Of a stretch of 42,500 nucleotides of DNA, positions 1 through 12,434 are shown in pieces. How positions within the stretch are numbered: the stretch's first letter is position 1; each line of letters begins with the position of its first letter. Below the pieces are notes generated by a model, which saw only the letters and a program-made list of their open reading frames with translations, did no database searches and was not told the DNA's origin. The position numbers and the translations under genes were made by a program. The DNA is from Cruorifilaria tuberocauda (taxonomy: Eukaryota > Nematoda > Chromadorea > Rhabditida > Onchocercidae): NCBI GenBank assembly GCA_013365365.1, contig JABVXU010000055.1, positions 1 through 42,500 on the forward strand, given 5' to 3'.

Positions 1-1774
1 TAATGCAAGTTATAATTGCAAAGTTATCATATAAGTTATAAGCTATAATTAAAATTATAATCTAATTGATTAACCTTTCTTATAATTTACTATGAACAAA
101 GTTAGTATAGTATATAATTAATAATATTGATCATTTTCCTTTATTTATACTTCTAAATATAAAAAAAAATTATTGAGCAAATAAGTAGGCAATTATGTTG
201 AAGTGTTATCACAAATAATAATAGTACCAATTGTTCATTAATTCACTAAAATACCAATAAATTAATGATTCATTATGAATAGATTTGGGAAAACATTTTT
301 CAAATCTACGGAAATAATTATCTTTAAGTTTTCAATAAGTTGAAAAATAACAGAAAATATGTGTAAGTTTTATATTTATTTCGTATGCAATAAACAATTA
401 AAGAAAATTAATAAACAATGATAATTGCATATTATCATAAAGGTAAATGATAATTATAGATTGATTGCAGATATAATGATCCATTAACAGAGGCAAATTT
501 GTTATTTGCAAATAATCGTAACTAAAAAGAAATAAAAGTGAGATAGGTAAGACGAAAATTAATCTATTAAGTATTTATGATATCTCTTTTAAACCTTAAT
601 ACTATTTTTCTTAAATGAAAAATGACAATTAACAAATGAAGAAAAACAAATAATATTAGCTTGAATTTTTTTTCCTTTGCTCTATCAAATGCAATTAATA
701 TTTTCTGTTTTCAAATTTTTGTTCAATGTAGAAACTGAATTAAAGCATAGCTTTGGAGTGACTGACTAGTTGAAAATGAATAGGTAGGTATAAGTAGATG
801 AAATATTCAATGGTAATAGAAATTGTATACGATGAATTCTCACACATCCTGGGAATTAGTCAAAATTGTACTGAATTTCTTATATTATTCTTCACACACC
901 GATCATTTATTCCTTATCAACTGATTACAGATTATCGCAGAAAAGAAATTTGAAATTATTAAAGTTATTAATTAAAGAAATTATTAAAGTACGTTGAAAT
1001 TGAAAATTATAATAATACAGATGATTTACTTACTACTAATCCAGTCAATTCGTTCGTTTCAGTTAAAATTTTTATCTCTAACATATGATAATCACATTTG
1101 GTGTAAATTCAAGAAAATCATTTAAAAATTTAGAAATAAATTAAAAGAAATAAATTTTGCGTTATTCGTTTTTAATATCAATTTTAAGATTTTTTTATTT
1201 TTAGATAAATAATGTTTTATTGGAATGGAAATTGATGCTCCATTCACTTCTTTCTCATTCTTCGCTTCTTATCATATCATATCTGTGTTAATAACACTTT
1301 GTTGAATAAATTTAGCACTTTACTACTCAATACAATTTTCGAAAATTTTTTTTCGTTAACTAAATCACGGCATACACATATATATAGTAATATAATACTT
1401 TGAATAATAATTCCTATTTGCTTAAAAAATTTATTCAATTTCAAAAAAAAAAAGAACTAATTAATACAGTATCATTGTTGCTTCTACGTACTGTTTCACT
1501 TCAGTGTATCGTGATTAAAGATTACGTTTAATTTTTTTTTAAAACTTAATGAAATAATATACTTTGGTTAGCTAATTTTAACAAATAAATACCTATGCAC
1601 GCTATCATTTTCAATAATTCATATTTATAAAAAACGTATCTAATCTAACTCGTTTCATAATCAAGCCATTTACTAATTTCAGATTCCATTTATTAAATTC
1701 ATTTCGTTTCATTCAAATTAAAATACTTATCAAATTTATAGGAATGAACTAAATAGTAAAGGTGTATATCATAA
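1..1774. other. AT-rich intergenic sequence, no gene seen
   Basis: Very AT-rich DNA with many A and T runs. I see no open frame with convincing splice signals. A slightly GC-richer island begins near 1775 and is treated with the next gene. Confidence 0.6.
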
Positions 1775-4706
1775 ATGAGTTCTGTGATTTCACTGAAAAC
1801 GCGTCTGTTACGCAGATGCGAGATTGCGTTTGGCCAAAAGATGCAATTGAGTAATTGTTTAAGTAATTTGGCAGCTTTGCTGGCATTCGAGAAGCAAGGA
1901 ATTCAACGATGCCCTGCTTATCTTTCTTGTATGTCATTTCCGTCTTAAAATTTTCAATTTTCATTTGAATTTTATAATCATCTAAAGTTATCAGATAAAA
2001 TTTTTGTTAACAGCAATCAATAAAGAAAAAGAAAATTGCACATTTTGTATGATAAATGATACAATGATAAGTTTATTGATACAATTATGATAAATTTAAA
2101 ATTACACTGTTATTACAAAAATAATGTTTCAATGGAATTCTTTTAAGGAAGTTTAGAAGAAGCAAAAATTGAATTCTTATGAAATATTTGACAAAACATT
2201 ATTTCAAATACTTTCAAGTTATAATTACTTATTTCTTTTTCATTGGATACCTTTTTATGTTTAGAAAAATTAAAAAAATGAAAATTAACTTTTAAAATTA
2301 TTTAAAATTTTAGTACCGCAATATGTTCATAACAGTGGTTATGATAGCGCCTGCGGCCGGGTGGAAAGGCAAATCAATCAATTCGCAATGCCAATATTAC
2401 AGCTATTATGTCTTTCCGGAAATATCTTAAATTTGCTCATTTATCGATTACCTTACTTTCAAGGTAGCACATCGGTTCATTTTCTTAAAGTTAAAGCTTA
2501 TGCTAATTTGGTATTTGTGGAATCTAGAATTTTCGAGGTTAGTTTTTAAAATTTTATTAAAATGATACAGTGATAAATAAAATTTTTGTTTTTTTCTCAC
2601 TTTGCAATTTCAACTTTTCCAAATTTGATATCATAAGCAAAGTTATATGATGATTAATATCTGTAATATTTCAATTTTTCAAGCTATTTAAACGTTTAAA
2701 ATTAATATTTAAAAAAATTCAAATAATTTTTTCAAGGTGATACATGCATGGAATTTGCACGCAGATCCTTCATTTGAAACGTTTTATTGGTACACAAAAC
2801 CATATGTCATTACAATAGCTAGCATAAGTGGTACAATATCTACCTGGTTCGTCTAATACTTTAATTTCATTTTTTTTTTTGACGAATTAAAATCAAGTTT
2901 GAAATGAAGTAATGATGATAAGTTCCTCTTTGATGAAGATATTTATCACATTATTCTAAATCAATATCAAATTTCAATTAATTTTAATCTTTGAAATTCA
3001 ACTGTACTAAATTTAATTCATTACATTTCAAAATTCTGTGATCAAATTTTAATTATTGAAACTAATTTTGATTTTTTGAACTTCATATACTGAAATTTGA
3101 TTCATATATTAGTTATGATTATTAGTTTAAAAGAAAAATTCACAATCCTACAAGCGTTTTCTTCAATAACACCTTTATTAAGAAAAAAACTACACAGCGA
3201 TAATTCTGCTAATTTCAGGATGACATTAATGATAACAATTGAAACAATGTTCTGTGTATTATTACCATTTCATTTTCGTCAAATTTGCACAAAACGAATA
3301 AGTTTAATAATATTATTTGGCTGTATTCTATGTAGCATTTTCTTGCATACACCATTTTTATTCAGTCAAACAGTTATCAGTAGTCCGATATTGAAGGAAG
3401 TGGAAAATCGACAGCACAATAGGTTTGTGGGAAAAAGTTTAAAAAAAAAAAGTTCTCATTTAAATTTACTCTTTCAAATAATGTATTCCAAATATATTTC
3501 ACTAATTATTTCAATGTAATTAAATTTGAAATATTTTATCAGATGCTACTGGATCCCAAATCAATATGTTATGCAAGCATATAGGGGACTATTTTATGAG
3601 TATGTACAAAAAACGTATTATTGGTTACAAATAACACTTTCAATTGTTATTCCAAATATTGCTATGCTTGCCTGCTCGATATTAATCGTCATGCAATTTA
3701 GTTTCAAGGTAATTTATTTATTTATTATTATGAGCATATAAAGTGTACTACTACTACTACTACTAGTATCTGTAAGAAATATACTGTAAAAAGTATACAG
3801 TACACTCAAATTGATTATTTTATAAGATATGATGAATTAATTTTTGATGAAGCTATAATTTTTGTCTATACCTGAAATGATTTTTGTACAAAAACTACAG
3901 AAATAATTAAAATTTTCACTCAAACAAACTTTAGAATCGCGGCGAATCATTTAGTCAACGACGAAAATGTGTGATAAGGATGACAGTTGCGACAACTTTA
4001 TCACATCTTTTATTAGAAGGACCTGCACTGTTAACATTTGCTGCTGTTGCAAGGAAAGGTAATTATTTAATTGACCTTATTGAATCAAAAAAAAAAATTT
4101 CTATTCGTTCACTAGCATATATACATTAATAATAAATAAAATTCCTCCTTTTTAGGTAATTTCAATTTTCATCATCACTGAGTGTGTTAATCATAAAATC
4201 CAAAATCGAAATTTATTCACAATCTAATTTTCTTCTTCTATTTCATGATTTATGATATCTAAACCTAGCCTAAGCATAATCCTAAGCTGAAATTGATATT
4301 TTTAAAGTTCAATTTGTTCAATGAAACTCTAAAAGAATTTTATATTTGTTGAAATAATTAATGATACAGTTTACATTTGTTCAAAAAGATTAATTTGATA
4401 TATTTAAAACTTTTCTTTCTTCACTTTATAGGCGCAGATAGTTCAAATCATGGCTATGATATTTGTTTATTAGCACATGGCAATAATTTGCTATCAGTAA
4501 TTAATGCTGCAACGCCATTCTTCGTATTCCTTGCATTCAATGAACAATTCCGTCGTATGTCATTGGTATTCATGCAAGTTCATTTCGTACCCCGAAGATT
4601 CATGAAGAAAGTATCTGTACCGTCACAAAAGTTACAAGATGTTAGCACATCCGTAAAATTAATTAATAACACCACTTCATATCCAAATAATTATACACAT
4701 TTGTAG
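1775..4706 (+). CDS. Divergent class A peptide-type GPCR (nematode FRPR/Srw-like)
   Basis: Seven-transmembrane receptor, probably for a neuropeptide, in the plasma membrane. Phase-consistent exons: 2314-2537, 2737-2846, 3219-3422, 3543-3708, 3935-4058 and 4432-4706 (stop TAG). TM1 contains GNILNLLIYR; TM3 leads into ETMFCVLLPFHFRQ, where the usual DRY is replaced by ETM; the second extracellular loop has RCYWIPNQY; TM6 follows RRKCVIRMTVATTLSH; TM7 is NAATPFFVF instead of NPxxY. The Cys usually found at the start of TM3 is absent from the exon 2737-2846. Exon 2314 needs one base from an upstream exon. A phase-compatible first exon 1775-1928 (donor GTATGT) would start at an ATG and give 418 residues, but its basic product is unusual for a receptor N-terminus, so that exon is doubtful (about 0.35). 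The receptor class is clear; the ligand is unknown. Confidence 0.8.
3750..3767. repeat. Short (CTA)n microsatellite in a GPCR intron
   Basis: About five or six ACT/CTA units lie just inside the intron that follows the exon ending at 3708. Confidence 0.8.
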
Positions 4707-4975
4707 AATAATAGTAACACTAATACACCTGTACTTTCTTAAAATGCATCTTCATTTTGCTTTTTTTTAACAAGATGTCGAGAAATCCGAAATAATTTTA
4801 CAATATAAATTGATTTCTATGATTAAAATAATTTGTATAATTGTAATTTATGATGAAAAAATTATTTTTGATAATCTTTGTCAATGTTAATTTTAATTTC
4901 TTTATCATTTATTGTTAAATGAACATCATTGATAATTATTGTTTGTTAAAATTATGATAACATCAAACAGATTTG

Positions 4976-5007
<32 letters not shown>

Positions 5008-6281
5008 CTGTTATAGGTCTGCATGATATATCAATAATTTATCATTTATCTCACATATGTCTAGATGATCTTGATTAATTTTATCTCATCCACATGTGAT
5101 TTCATTGACTTCATAAACGAAATAAGTATGCAAATTGAAAGATAGTAAAAGATAATGATCACAGTGATTTTAAGTGAAGAAATGGGGAAAAAAATTGTTT
5201 ACGAGCATAATTTTCCTTGGTACCGCTGTCAACCTTTTTTTCTACCTTCTTTAATTCCTTCATTTTATCCTTTCATTATATTTCGTTTAATCTATTGATG
5301 GTAATTTTTTTTTAGAAACGATTTCCTTTTAATGGATTTGCTTTATTCGATAAACAACAATTGTTCATTTTTTTGCTTCATGCTATTCAAATAAATAAGC
5401 TTTTCATCTTGACTGATCATTATTATATCTTAGTTTTTTTTTCCTTTCACAATTTAGCATTGTTACTTATGATCAGCAGGAATGCTAATTTGTGTTGCAA
5501 AATTAATAGATTTCATTTATACTTTTAGATTTTTAACATTCAGGTAAAATTTTCAAATAGGGGTGATAACTTTTGCAATACAAACAGTCATTATGATATT
5601 AAAAAAAAACGAGCATAAAATTTTCAGTAACTATAAACTTAAGGATAATAGCTAATTTCATTATAAACTTAAGAACACTAGCCTAACTGCATATATTAAG
5701 ATACTAATTACTTTATCATAGTAAAAAAGATATGGTTTACGCAAGAAAGAATATATCCCTATTATCAGTCCAAATCATTACAAGTATGGAAGAGAATTCA
5801 TAATTTGATTTTTATTTTTATACTTTCCTATGCTTCCGCTATTCACTTAAATTCTCAAACTTTCTTGTTGAAGTTATCTAATAGCTGTAGTATAAAAGTA
5901 AGTTTAAAAACAAATCATGAAGCATAGTTGTTAATGCGATGTAAACAATCAAAAAACAGAGAACAAAAAAATTCCAAGATAGATTTATGACTACTAAATT
6001 AGCTTAGAATGATACTATTACAAAGAGAAAAGTAATCGATATTGAATATTCAATGAAAATATGTAATTTTTAATGATTGCATTATTAATATTGGCTGATC
6101 AAAATCAAAGTATAATAATATTAAATGAAATTGGTAATAAGTACACACAATCGTCTGATGAATTTATCAAATTATCGCAAAAATCATTCCAACGTTATAA
6201 CCTATTCTCTAAAGCGCAAATTGGTCGACAATAATGTTCAAAAATGGAGTATTTAATTAGTGATAATTCAATATTTATCAC
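4707..6281. other. Intergenic region with a (TC)n microsatellite
   Basis: A pure TC dinucleotide run occupies about 4975-5003. The rest, down to the 3' end of the minus-strand cyanase gene, is AT-rich with no coding signal I can support. Confidence 0.7.
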
Positions 6282-7708
6282 TTAAAAATCTTTATAAGGC
6301 AAAAACTTGCCCGATAACACAAGTGATACTCGATCACCTTGCTCATTTTTTTCACGTGCAACGGTTAGATTAAAATCAATTGCACTCATTATACCATCAC
6401 CAAATTCTTCCACAATTAGCTCTTTAATTGTAGGTCCGTATACTGATATCACCTGAATTTTTTATCATATGATAATTTAATCTTTTCTTTCTCTACCATG
6501 TGAAAAAAATCTTTCACTTGTAATATTTAATTTACACAGATCTATATAACATTTTACAAATTTTGATATAAGGATGATTCATTTTAGGTTACGAAATTTT
6601 GCTCAGATCAATAATAATAACTTTTCTCACTTCCATTACTGCCATAAATTTCTTCTAGCAGTAAAAAATTACAGATAGAAGAAAATTTTTTTTAAATCAT
6701 AAGCAAAATAAGTAAGCATAATTTATTAGCAAAGATGTGAAATAACCTCATGCAATCGATAAATAAGAGGATCGGAAGAAATTCCCGGTGTGCCTCTTTG
6801 AGAGACTGTTTGAAGCCATGACAGAGCGCTTTCTGGTAAATCAAATATCTCAGCAACTTTTTCTGCTTGTTCCTTCGTCATGGTCATTTGACCTAAGCAT
6901 GCTGCAGTTGTCCATTCTTTGCTTTTGCCAATTTTCTCAGCTACTGATTTCCATGTGACACCTTTTTGAACTTTTGTTGCCAAAATAAGATCGGTTACGT
7001 CTTTTCGAGATTTCATCACATCCACGGAGATAATTCTAGAAATTCTCACTAAAGGAAAAAAAAATTTGTTCAGAATTACGCTTATAAAAATTAAAAATTG
7101 TTAAATTCAAGTAGCTACTTGCTTGCTTTGCTATCAAATTAAAATTTCCAATCATCTCAAAATCATTTCTCCTAAGATAATTGCATTAAAAATGAAACTA
7201 ATAAAGAAATCAATCACATATATACTCGTATGTAATTGATTTGTTTATCAATTTCATTCTTAATATCCCAGAATTATTAACCTTAAAGGAGTGAAAGTGC
7301 AACTAACACTACTGAAATAATCAAAGAAATTATCATATAGAGTTAGACTACATCAACTAATAAAGTATGAATTCTATGAGATGACATTAAAGACTTAATG
7401 ATATAGGCCTTTTATTGTTTTATTTTAATATAATTCGTGCTAATATTGTTCTAATAGCTTAAATATTTTTATATTCTTGGCTTGAAGTTAACATTAACAG
7501 TACAGTTAATACTTTTACAAATAAAATTTAATTAGGAAAAATTAAGTGATTAAATAAATATATACTTTTAAATGTTTTTTTTACATAATTAAATCAATAA
7601 ATTAAAGTAAAAGGCAAAATTTGACTCAATAAAAGTAAAACAAATATCTAATAATTTAATAGAAAGTTTATTGAATTAAATCAATTTACCCGGATCCTTC
7701 GAGAACAT
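6282..7708 (-). CDS. cynS-like: Cyanate hydratase (cyanase)
   Basis: Cyanase decomposes cyanate with bicarbonate to ammonia and CO2. It is a cytosolic decamer in bacteria. Exons on the minus strand: 7708-7690 (start ATG), 7048-6747 and 6452-6282, giving 163 residues (E. coli enzyme 156). The N-terminal helical domain contains TAACLGQMTMTKEQA. The C-terminal catalytic domain carries DPLIYRLHE, GDGIMSAIDF and the ending SGKFLPYKDF. The family's catalytic Arg, Glu and Ser correspond to R104, E107 and S130 in this model, and all are present. The last intron falls exactly after the E107 codon. An upstream ATG at 7727 with an acceptor 4 bases further in (exon from 7044) gives a 168-residue form whose start, MRRSIANVLEGS, could be a targeting peptide. 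Typical nematode introns make contamination unlikely. An old bacterial or fungal transfer into nematodes is possible but cannot be judged here. Confidence 0.9.
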
Positions 7709-7748
7709 TTGCAATGCTTCGTCTCATCTTTCCAGTAAAATTTATCTG

Positions 7749-7757
7749 AAACTTATC
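7749..7757 (-). promoter_or_regulatory. Possible trans-splice acceptor upstream of cyanase
   Basis: On the minus strand, AAGTTTCAG ends about 25 bases before the first ATG (7727) and about 45 bases before the second (7708). The motif and position fit a spliced-leader acceptor, but a cis-spliced 5' UTR intron would look the same. Confidence 0.4.
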
Positions 7758-9222
7758 TGCTAAGGATGATAACAGAAACCAATAAAAGAGTGATAGAAGA
7801 AGTGGGAGAGTAAAGAATTTTAAAAAATAAGAAAGTTATGAAGTGAGCATAGAATGTATTTTAAACAAAATATTTTTTGTGTAAAGGAAAATGAAAAAGA
7901 TGTGAGAAGAAAGTGAGGAAGTTGTGCACACAGCTAACTGATAACAAATGTTTTTTTTTCGAGATAATTGCAATTTAAATTTTTAAACAGTGAAGTTAAA
8001 AAGTACTATAGCAATTAATTTTATTAATTGTAATATTAATTTAAAAAAAAACACTTTCAACTGAAAGTAAAGGAGAAAAAAAAAACGATATTAACGATAT
8101 CGACAGATACAGATAAGTTATTTCAGTAAAAAAAAAGAAGAATGCATTAATGAAGAAAGGAAAAGATTGTCAATCATTTAATAACACAAACGAAGAAGAA
8201 ACTTTTTCACTTTAACTCTGTCAATCTTCTCTATTTTTCATTTTAAAAGGGTAATTAAGAAAGGAGCATCAGAATAACAATCATTACTAAAAAGATTCCT
8301 AAATTAATGGATTCTAGTCGTTTCCTATTCTTATCTTATCATCGCCATATCAATGCTTGCGCTAAAAGAAATGAACTCATTCACTTCTCGACGAAACAAA
8401 TAAAAAATTGATGTCGTGCCATTGACGAAAAAAGAAAAGAAAAAAACGATGAAATTAGAAATATTTTTTCGATAACATTGAAGCTTAAAATTTGTGATTT
8501 ATGAGAGGAAGGAAAAAAAAAAGAAAAGCAACTGTTTTACTGTTTCTTAACTTTTTTTTTTTCTAAATACTTCTCTAACAACGATCTTATTTGCACTTAT
8601 AAGGTTAGCAAATTACAAATCAATAAATAATAATTACCTTACAGTTTTACATAAAAGTAAATTAAATCGAACGATTTTCCACTTCAATTGTCAATTTTAA
8701 TAACTGAATACGATGTAGTAAATCGCATCAAATGATCAAATTCGATAAACATCTCTGTTAAGAATTCATGTAAATATGAAATTTCTTGAAGGATTGATGG
8801 CTTCAAGAATTCTCGGATAATTCTATCTTCTTCAAATATAACAGAAATAATGGAGTGATATCGATTGCTCAATTGCTATTCGTCGATTTTTGGATTTCTA
8901 TCAAGATACTTTCAAATATTCTCTTCTCTTTTTTTGCCTTTACTTTCGTGACAGTTTATATAGAGTATACTATTTTTTTTTCTTCTTGAAAAATTGCATT
9001 TTATTGTTTTTGTTTTTGTTTTTTTTTTTTGACGGGTAGTTTACAAATAATAATCTTTTACATATAGCTGTGAACAATTGAACGCTCATGGATGAACGGA
9101 GAGACAGCTGAACAAACAAACTAAACAATAGTAAAATAACTTTTTCCTTTTAAATGATGCTTTACATTTGACATAAAATAACACATTCAGAAGCTATTAC
9201 TTCTTCCTATTTATCCTATGTA

Positions 9223-9225
<3 letters not shown>

Positions 9226-9255
<30 letters not shown>
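9226..9255. repeat. (TG)n microsatellite
   Basis: About 15 TG units, preceded by ATGT repeats. Confidence 0.9.
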
Positions 9256-9259
<4 letters not shown>

Positions 9260-9509
9260 CACATTAATAAATCATAAATCATGGAATTGTGTGCATTACA
9301 CACTTCTCGTTGATAACATTGAATGGTGAAAATTTGAAATACCCAAAAATCATTAAACATTCAAGCAATAATGCCAAATGTTGTAAACTGATAAAATGTT
9401 ATCGGAAATCATCCGATTTATCAGGAGAATATAGATTAACATTTTCTGAGATGCTCACTTATTTCATATCGGCACTTTGCGGTATTGCGGCATCTATTGT
9501 CTAGTGGAT

Positions 9510-9661
9510 GAGCAGGAACTTTGCATTCCTACACTTCGAGCAGGGCAACAGTAATCGTTGTGATAATGGTGGTGCTAGGACCCGTAGTAACCCCTCCGCC
9601 CCGAGAAATGTAATGTCAGTTGGTAGACGCTAAACCCCGGGAGTTCAACTCTCGTTTCCTT
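9510..9661 (+). other. GC-rich patch with tRNA T-arm-like and D-arm-like sequence
   Basis: At 9638-9654 the sequence CGGGAGTTCAACTCTCG can form a 5-bp stem with a 7-base GTTCAAC loop, like a tRNA T-arm. AGTTGGTAGACGCT just upstream resembles a D-arm/A-box. The spacing is too short for an anticodon arm, so this is not a working standard tRNA. It could be a decayed tRNA or a tRNA-derived repeat fragment. Confidence 0.35.
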
Positions 9662-10545
9662 CATCATGTACGATGTCCTTCCTTTTCCTCTCCTCTCATC
9701 TCTTCAATCTATTTCAATTGACACTATTGGCACTCTCATTTCAACTCTTACATTACTAATGTTTCTGTAGGTTACCCATTCAATAAATAAATCTCTTTTT
9801 TTTTCAATATCATATCATTTTAGTTCTTTTATAGTTAAACACTATTGCTTAAATGTATGAACAGGTAAAATGTAAAGAGTTGATTAGACGCATAGAAAGG
9901 TACTGTGATAATATTAGTTAAGCGTATGATTTGTATGGCAACATTGTTGATTTATAACGTCGTAATGCATTTTTTATACGGTGAAATTAATTGATGACGG
10001 ATGCTATACGATGCAAACTTCCTTGTCTCTGCCCTGTGTCTGTCATTGTACTAAACAATAAAAAGTATTGTCTTTATGTATTATGTAGTTAATGTAATCG
10101 ATAAGCACAATAAGCATATGTTATATTCATAGTTTTCCACAGAACTCGAAGACTGCTTTAACTGTATTGATTTTCAGATTCTGGTTAATATGTATTAATG
10201 TACATATGAATATTATTGCTCATTAGATTTGTCATCGCTGCATTTAAAAATCGTTTATTGCAAAAGCATCTTTTTCAGAAAAGGTTACCTCACTTTGTTT
10301 CCTGAAACTAATTCCTTCATGAAAGTTTAGATGTTGATTTGGTATTTCTACGGGTAGGCAGTAAAGTAAGGGTCATAGTTTTCTGGAACTAATGAACTGA
10401 AGCTGTGTGAATTTTCAAGGTAATCACTCTCAACAGCTTATCGCTACTTATTATTGGAAACTACCGATTTATCGCTGCTAGTTTATTCGTCGTGGGAAAT
10501 TAAATTTATCGATTTTTCGACCTTCTATTTCTGTAATCGCTCAAC

Positions 10546-12434
10546 ATGCGTATATGGTTTGCGTTTGGTGCGCTTTTTGTGTTTGCAGGAGCAGATCAAG
10601 TTGATCCACTTACTGATAAGGACCATTTCAAGGTTTCTCTTCTAGTTATATTGTTTATACACCCACAGTTTTTAGAATTCCAAGGTCCCATATGAGTTGG
10701 TAATTGATAGCTACACATGCTATATTAACTAAGTTCTTTTTCTTTGATTTAATTTTCCCAAAACATTATAATTTTAAGGCTGGCGGGCATGACAGTAGAT
10801 TTGATCAGGAAGCCTTTCTTGGTAAGGATACTGCTGAATCGAAGGATGTTGTAAGCAAAGAACGTCTTGCGTAAGAATTTATTTTATGGCCGTCGTTACC
10901 TAAAGAATGTATTAATTTGCTTTAAGATTCCGTATGATACGTATGAGAGTAAAACTACATACTGGATATGGCTGCATGCCTCTGTAGAAATATAACATGT
11001 ATATAGATAACAAATAGCCTGTTAAACAGTATCCGAAACTGCTAACAAATCCATATGTTTGAGTATAGCATTAAATTGAATTTCAGGAAGTTAGTTACGA
11101 AAATGGACGTAAATGGTGATGGCTTTCTGGAGGAATCTGAACTAAAAGATCACATCGATTTTATGCAAAAACGATATGTAAATAATGATGTTGATCGGAC
11201 GTGGAAAAATTATAATGCAGAGAAAGTGAAAGATGGAAAAATCTCATGGAAAGATTACGTGTAAGTGACGCTAATCCGTTCTAGCATGTCTTAGTTGAAG
11301 CTAAATAAAACAAAGTGCTGAAATTTCAGAGAAATGGTTTATGGTACAGTGAAGGAAGGACAAGAGCTAAGTCCTGAATATCAAAAAATGATAACACGTG
11401 ATGAAAGAAGGTGGAAAAAGACTGACCATAACTCGGATGATATGCTTGATCGAGATGAATATGGGTGTTTTATGCATCCTGAGGACTGCGATCATATGCG
11501 CGATGTTGTTGTTCAGGTAATTAGGAAGTAACAAAACGGTAACTGTATAGATTTTTGAAGTATAGAAGCCAACCGAGTTTTAACGCACGTACATATAGTT
11601 TATAAAACGCAGAGCTCTGTTAACATCTTTCAACTTTTATTTCCAGGAGACGCTCGAAGATATTGATAAAAACAAAGATGGATTTGTAGATTTGGACGAA
11701 TATATCGGTAAGTCCACCATCACATGTGCATAATGCTTTTTTGTGGAGAAATGGTTCTTCCAACTTTTTTACAGGTGATATGTACAGACCGGAAGACTAT
11801 CCAGAACTGAATGGTAAAGAACCGGAATGGGTTGCTAGTGAAAGGCAGATGTTCAAGGAACATAGGGACAAAAACGGTGACGGCAAATTGGATCAAGTAT
11901 TACTAAAAACTATTCTCTTATTTAGAAAACTTCGCATTACTTTTTTTCTGCATATTCAGTAGATTAATTTTGCTAACCAATTTTTAGGATGAAATGAGAG
12001 ACTGGATAATGCCTATAGGTTTCGATCATGCTGATGCAGAAGCAAAACATTTAATTGGTATCGCCGATGAAGACAGAGTAAGTTCAAGACGTGTGTGTAA
12101 GGTGTTATGTATTTATTGAGTAATGTTTCTATATACTATTCGTTCTACTCCAGTTTATTTCGAAAATTGAACAGAAACTGCAAAAATGAGGTTATAGTTA
12201 TAGCCATGCTTGGAAGTGATAATGATTAAAGTGGAAGTTTGCGAGTTGGGATAGTTCACTAACTTCATAAATGTTAGGATACTTATCCGGAGAATGCATT
12301 CTCTAAATCTATTATTTTTGCAGGACGGAAAGTTATCTCTAAAAGAGGTTCTGGATCATTACGACACATTCGTTGGGTCACAAGCAACTGATTACGGTGA
12401 GCAACTACATAAACATGATCCTGCTGAACTTTAA
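10546..12434 (+). CDS. calu-1: Calumenin/reticulocalbin, six EF-hand secretory-pathway protein
   Basis: CREC-family calcium-binding protein of the secretory pathway; the C. elegans relative CALU-1 affects cuticle and muscle. Eight phase-consistent exons: 10546-10632, 10779-10870, 11087-11260, 11330-11516, 11647-11707, 11775-11896, 11988-12077 and 12324-12434, giving 307 residues (human calumenin 315). Residues 1 to about 16 form a signal peptide ([16 protein letters not shown]). EF-hand loops: EF1 67-78 [14 protein letters not shown]2 about 103-116, degenerate; EF3 150-161 [14 protein letters not shown]4 187-198 [14 protein letters not shown]5 232-243 [14 protein letters not shown]6 268-279 [12 protein letters not shown]. 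Introns split the EF5 and EF6 loops. The protein ends HDPAEL rather than the HDEF/HDEL type of tail, which may weaken ER retrieval. The gene is convergent with the MOB2-like gene. Confidence 0.95.

Larger units (their letters stand above)
7758..10545. other. Long region without a convincing gene
   Basis: Contains poly-A/T tracts, a (TG)n microsatellite at about 9226-9255 and a distinctly GC-richer patch at about 9500-9665 (listed separately). Two open frames, 8684-8872 (-) and 9289-9504 (+), lack an ATG at the frame start and have no partner exons, so I do not call them genes. Confidence 0.5.

Noticed and set aside
1749..1964. Minus-strand open frame of 71 codons
   Set aside because: It overlaps a plus-strand frame that is phase-compatible with the next GPCR exon and has a GTATGT donor. 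The minus frame has no partner exon, but I cannot exclude it fully.
8684..8872. Minus-strand frame rich in Ile, Glu and Phe
   Set aside because: It begins at TTG, has no matching upstream exon and no recognisable domain.
9289..9504. Plus-strand frame ending in a hydrophobic stretch
   Set aside because: No acceptor and donor partners, no similarity recognised; followed directly by the GC-rich repeat-like patch.
9603..9661. A complete tRNA gene
   Set aside because: The T-arm is good but the acceptor stem pairs poorly and there is no anticodon arm.
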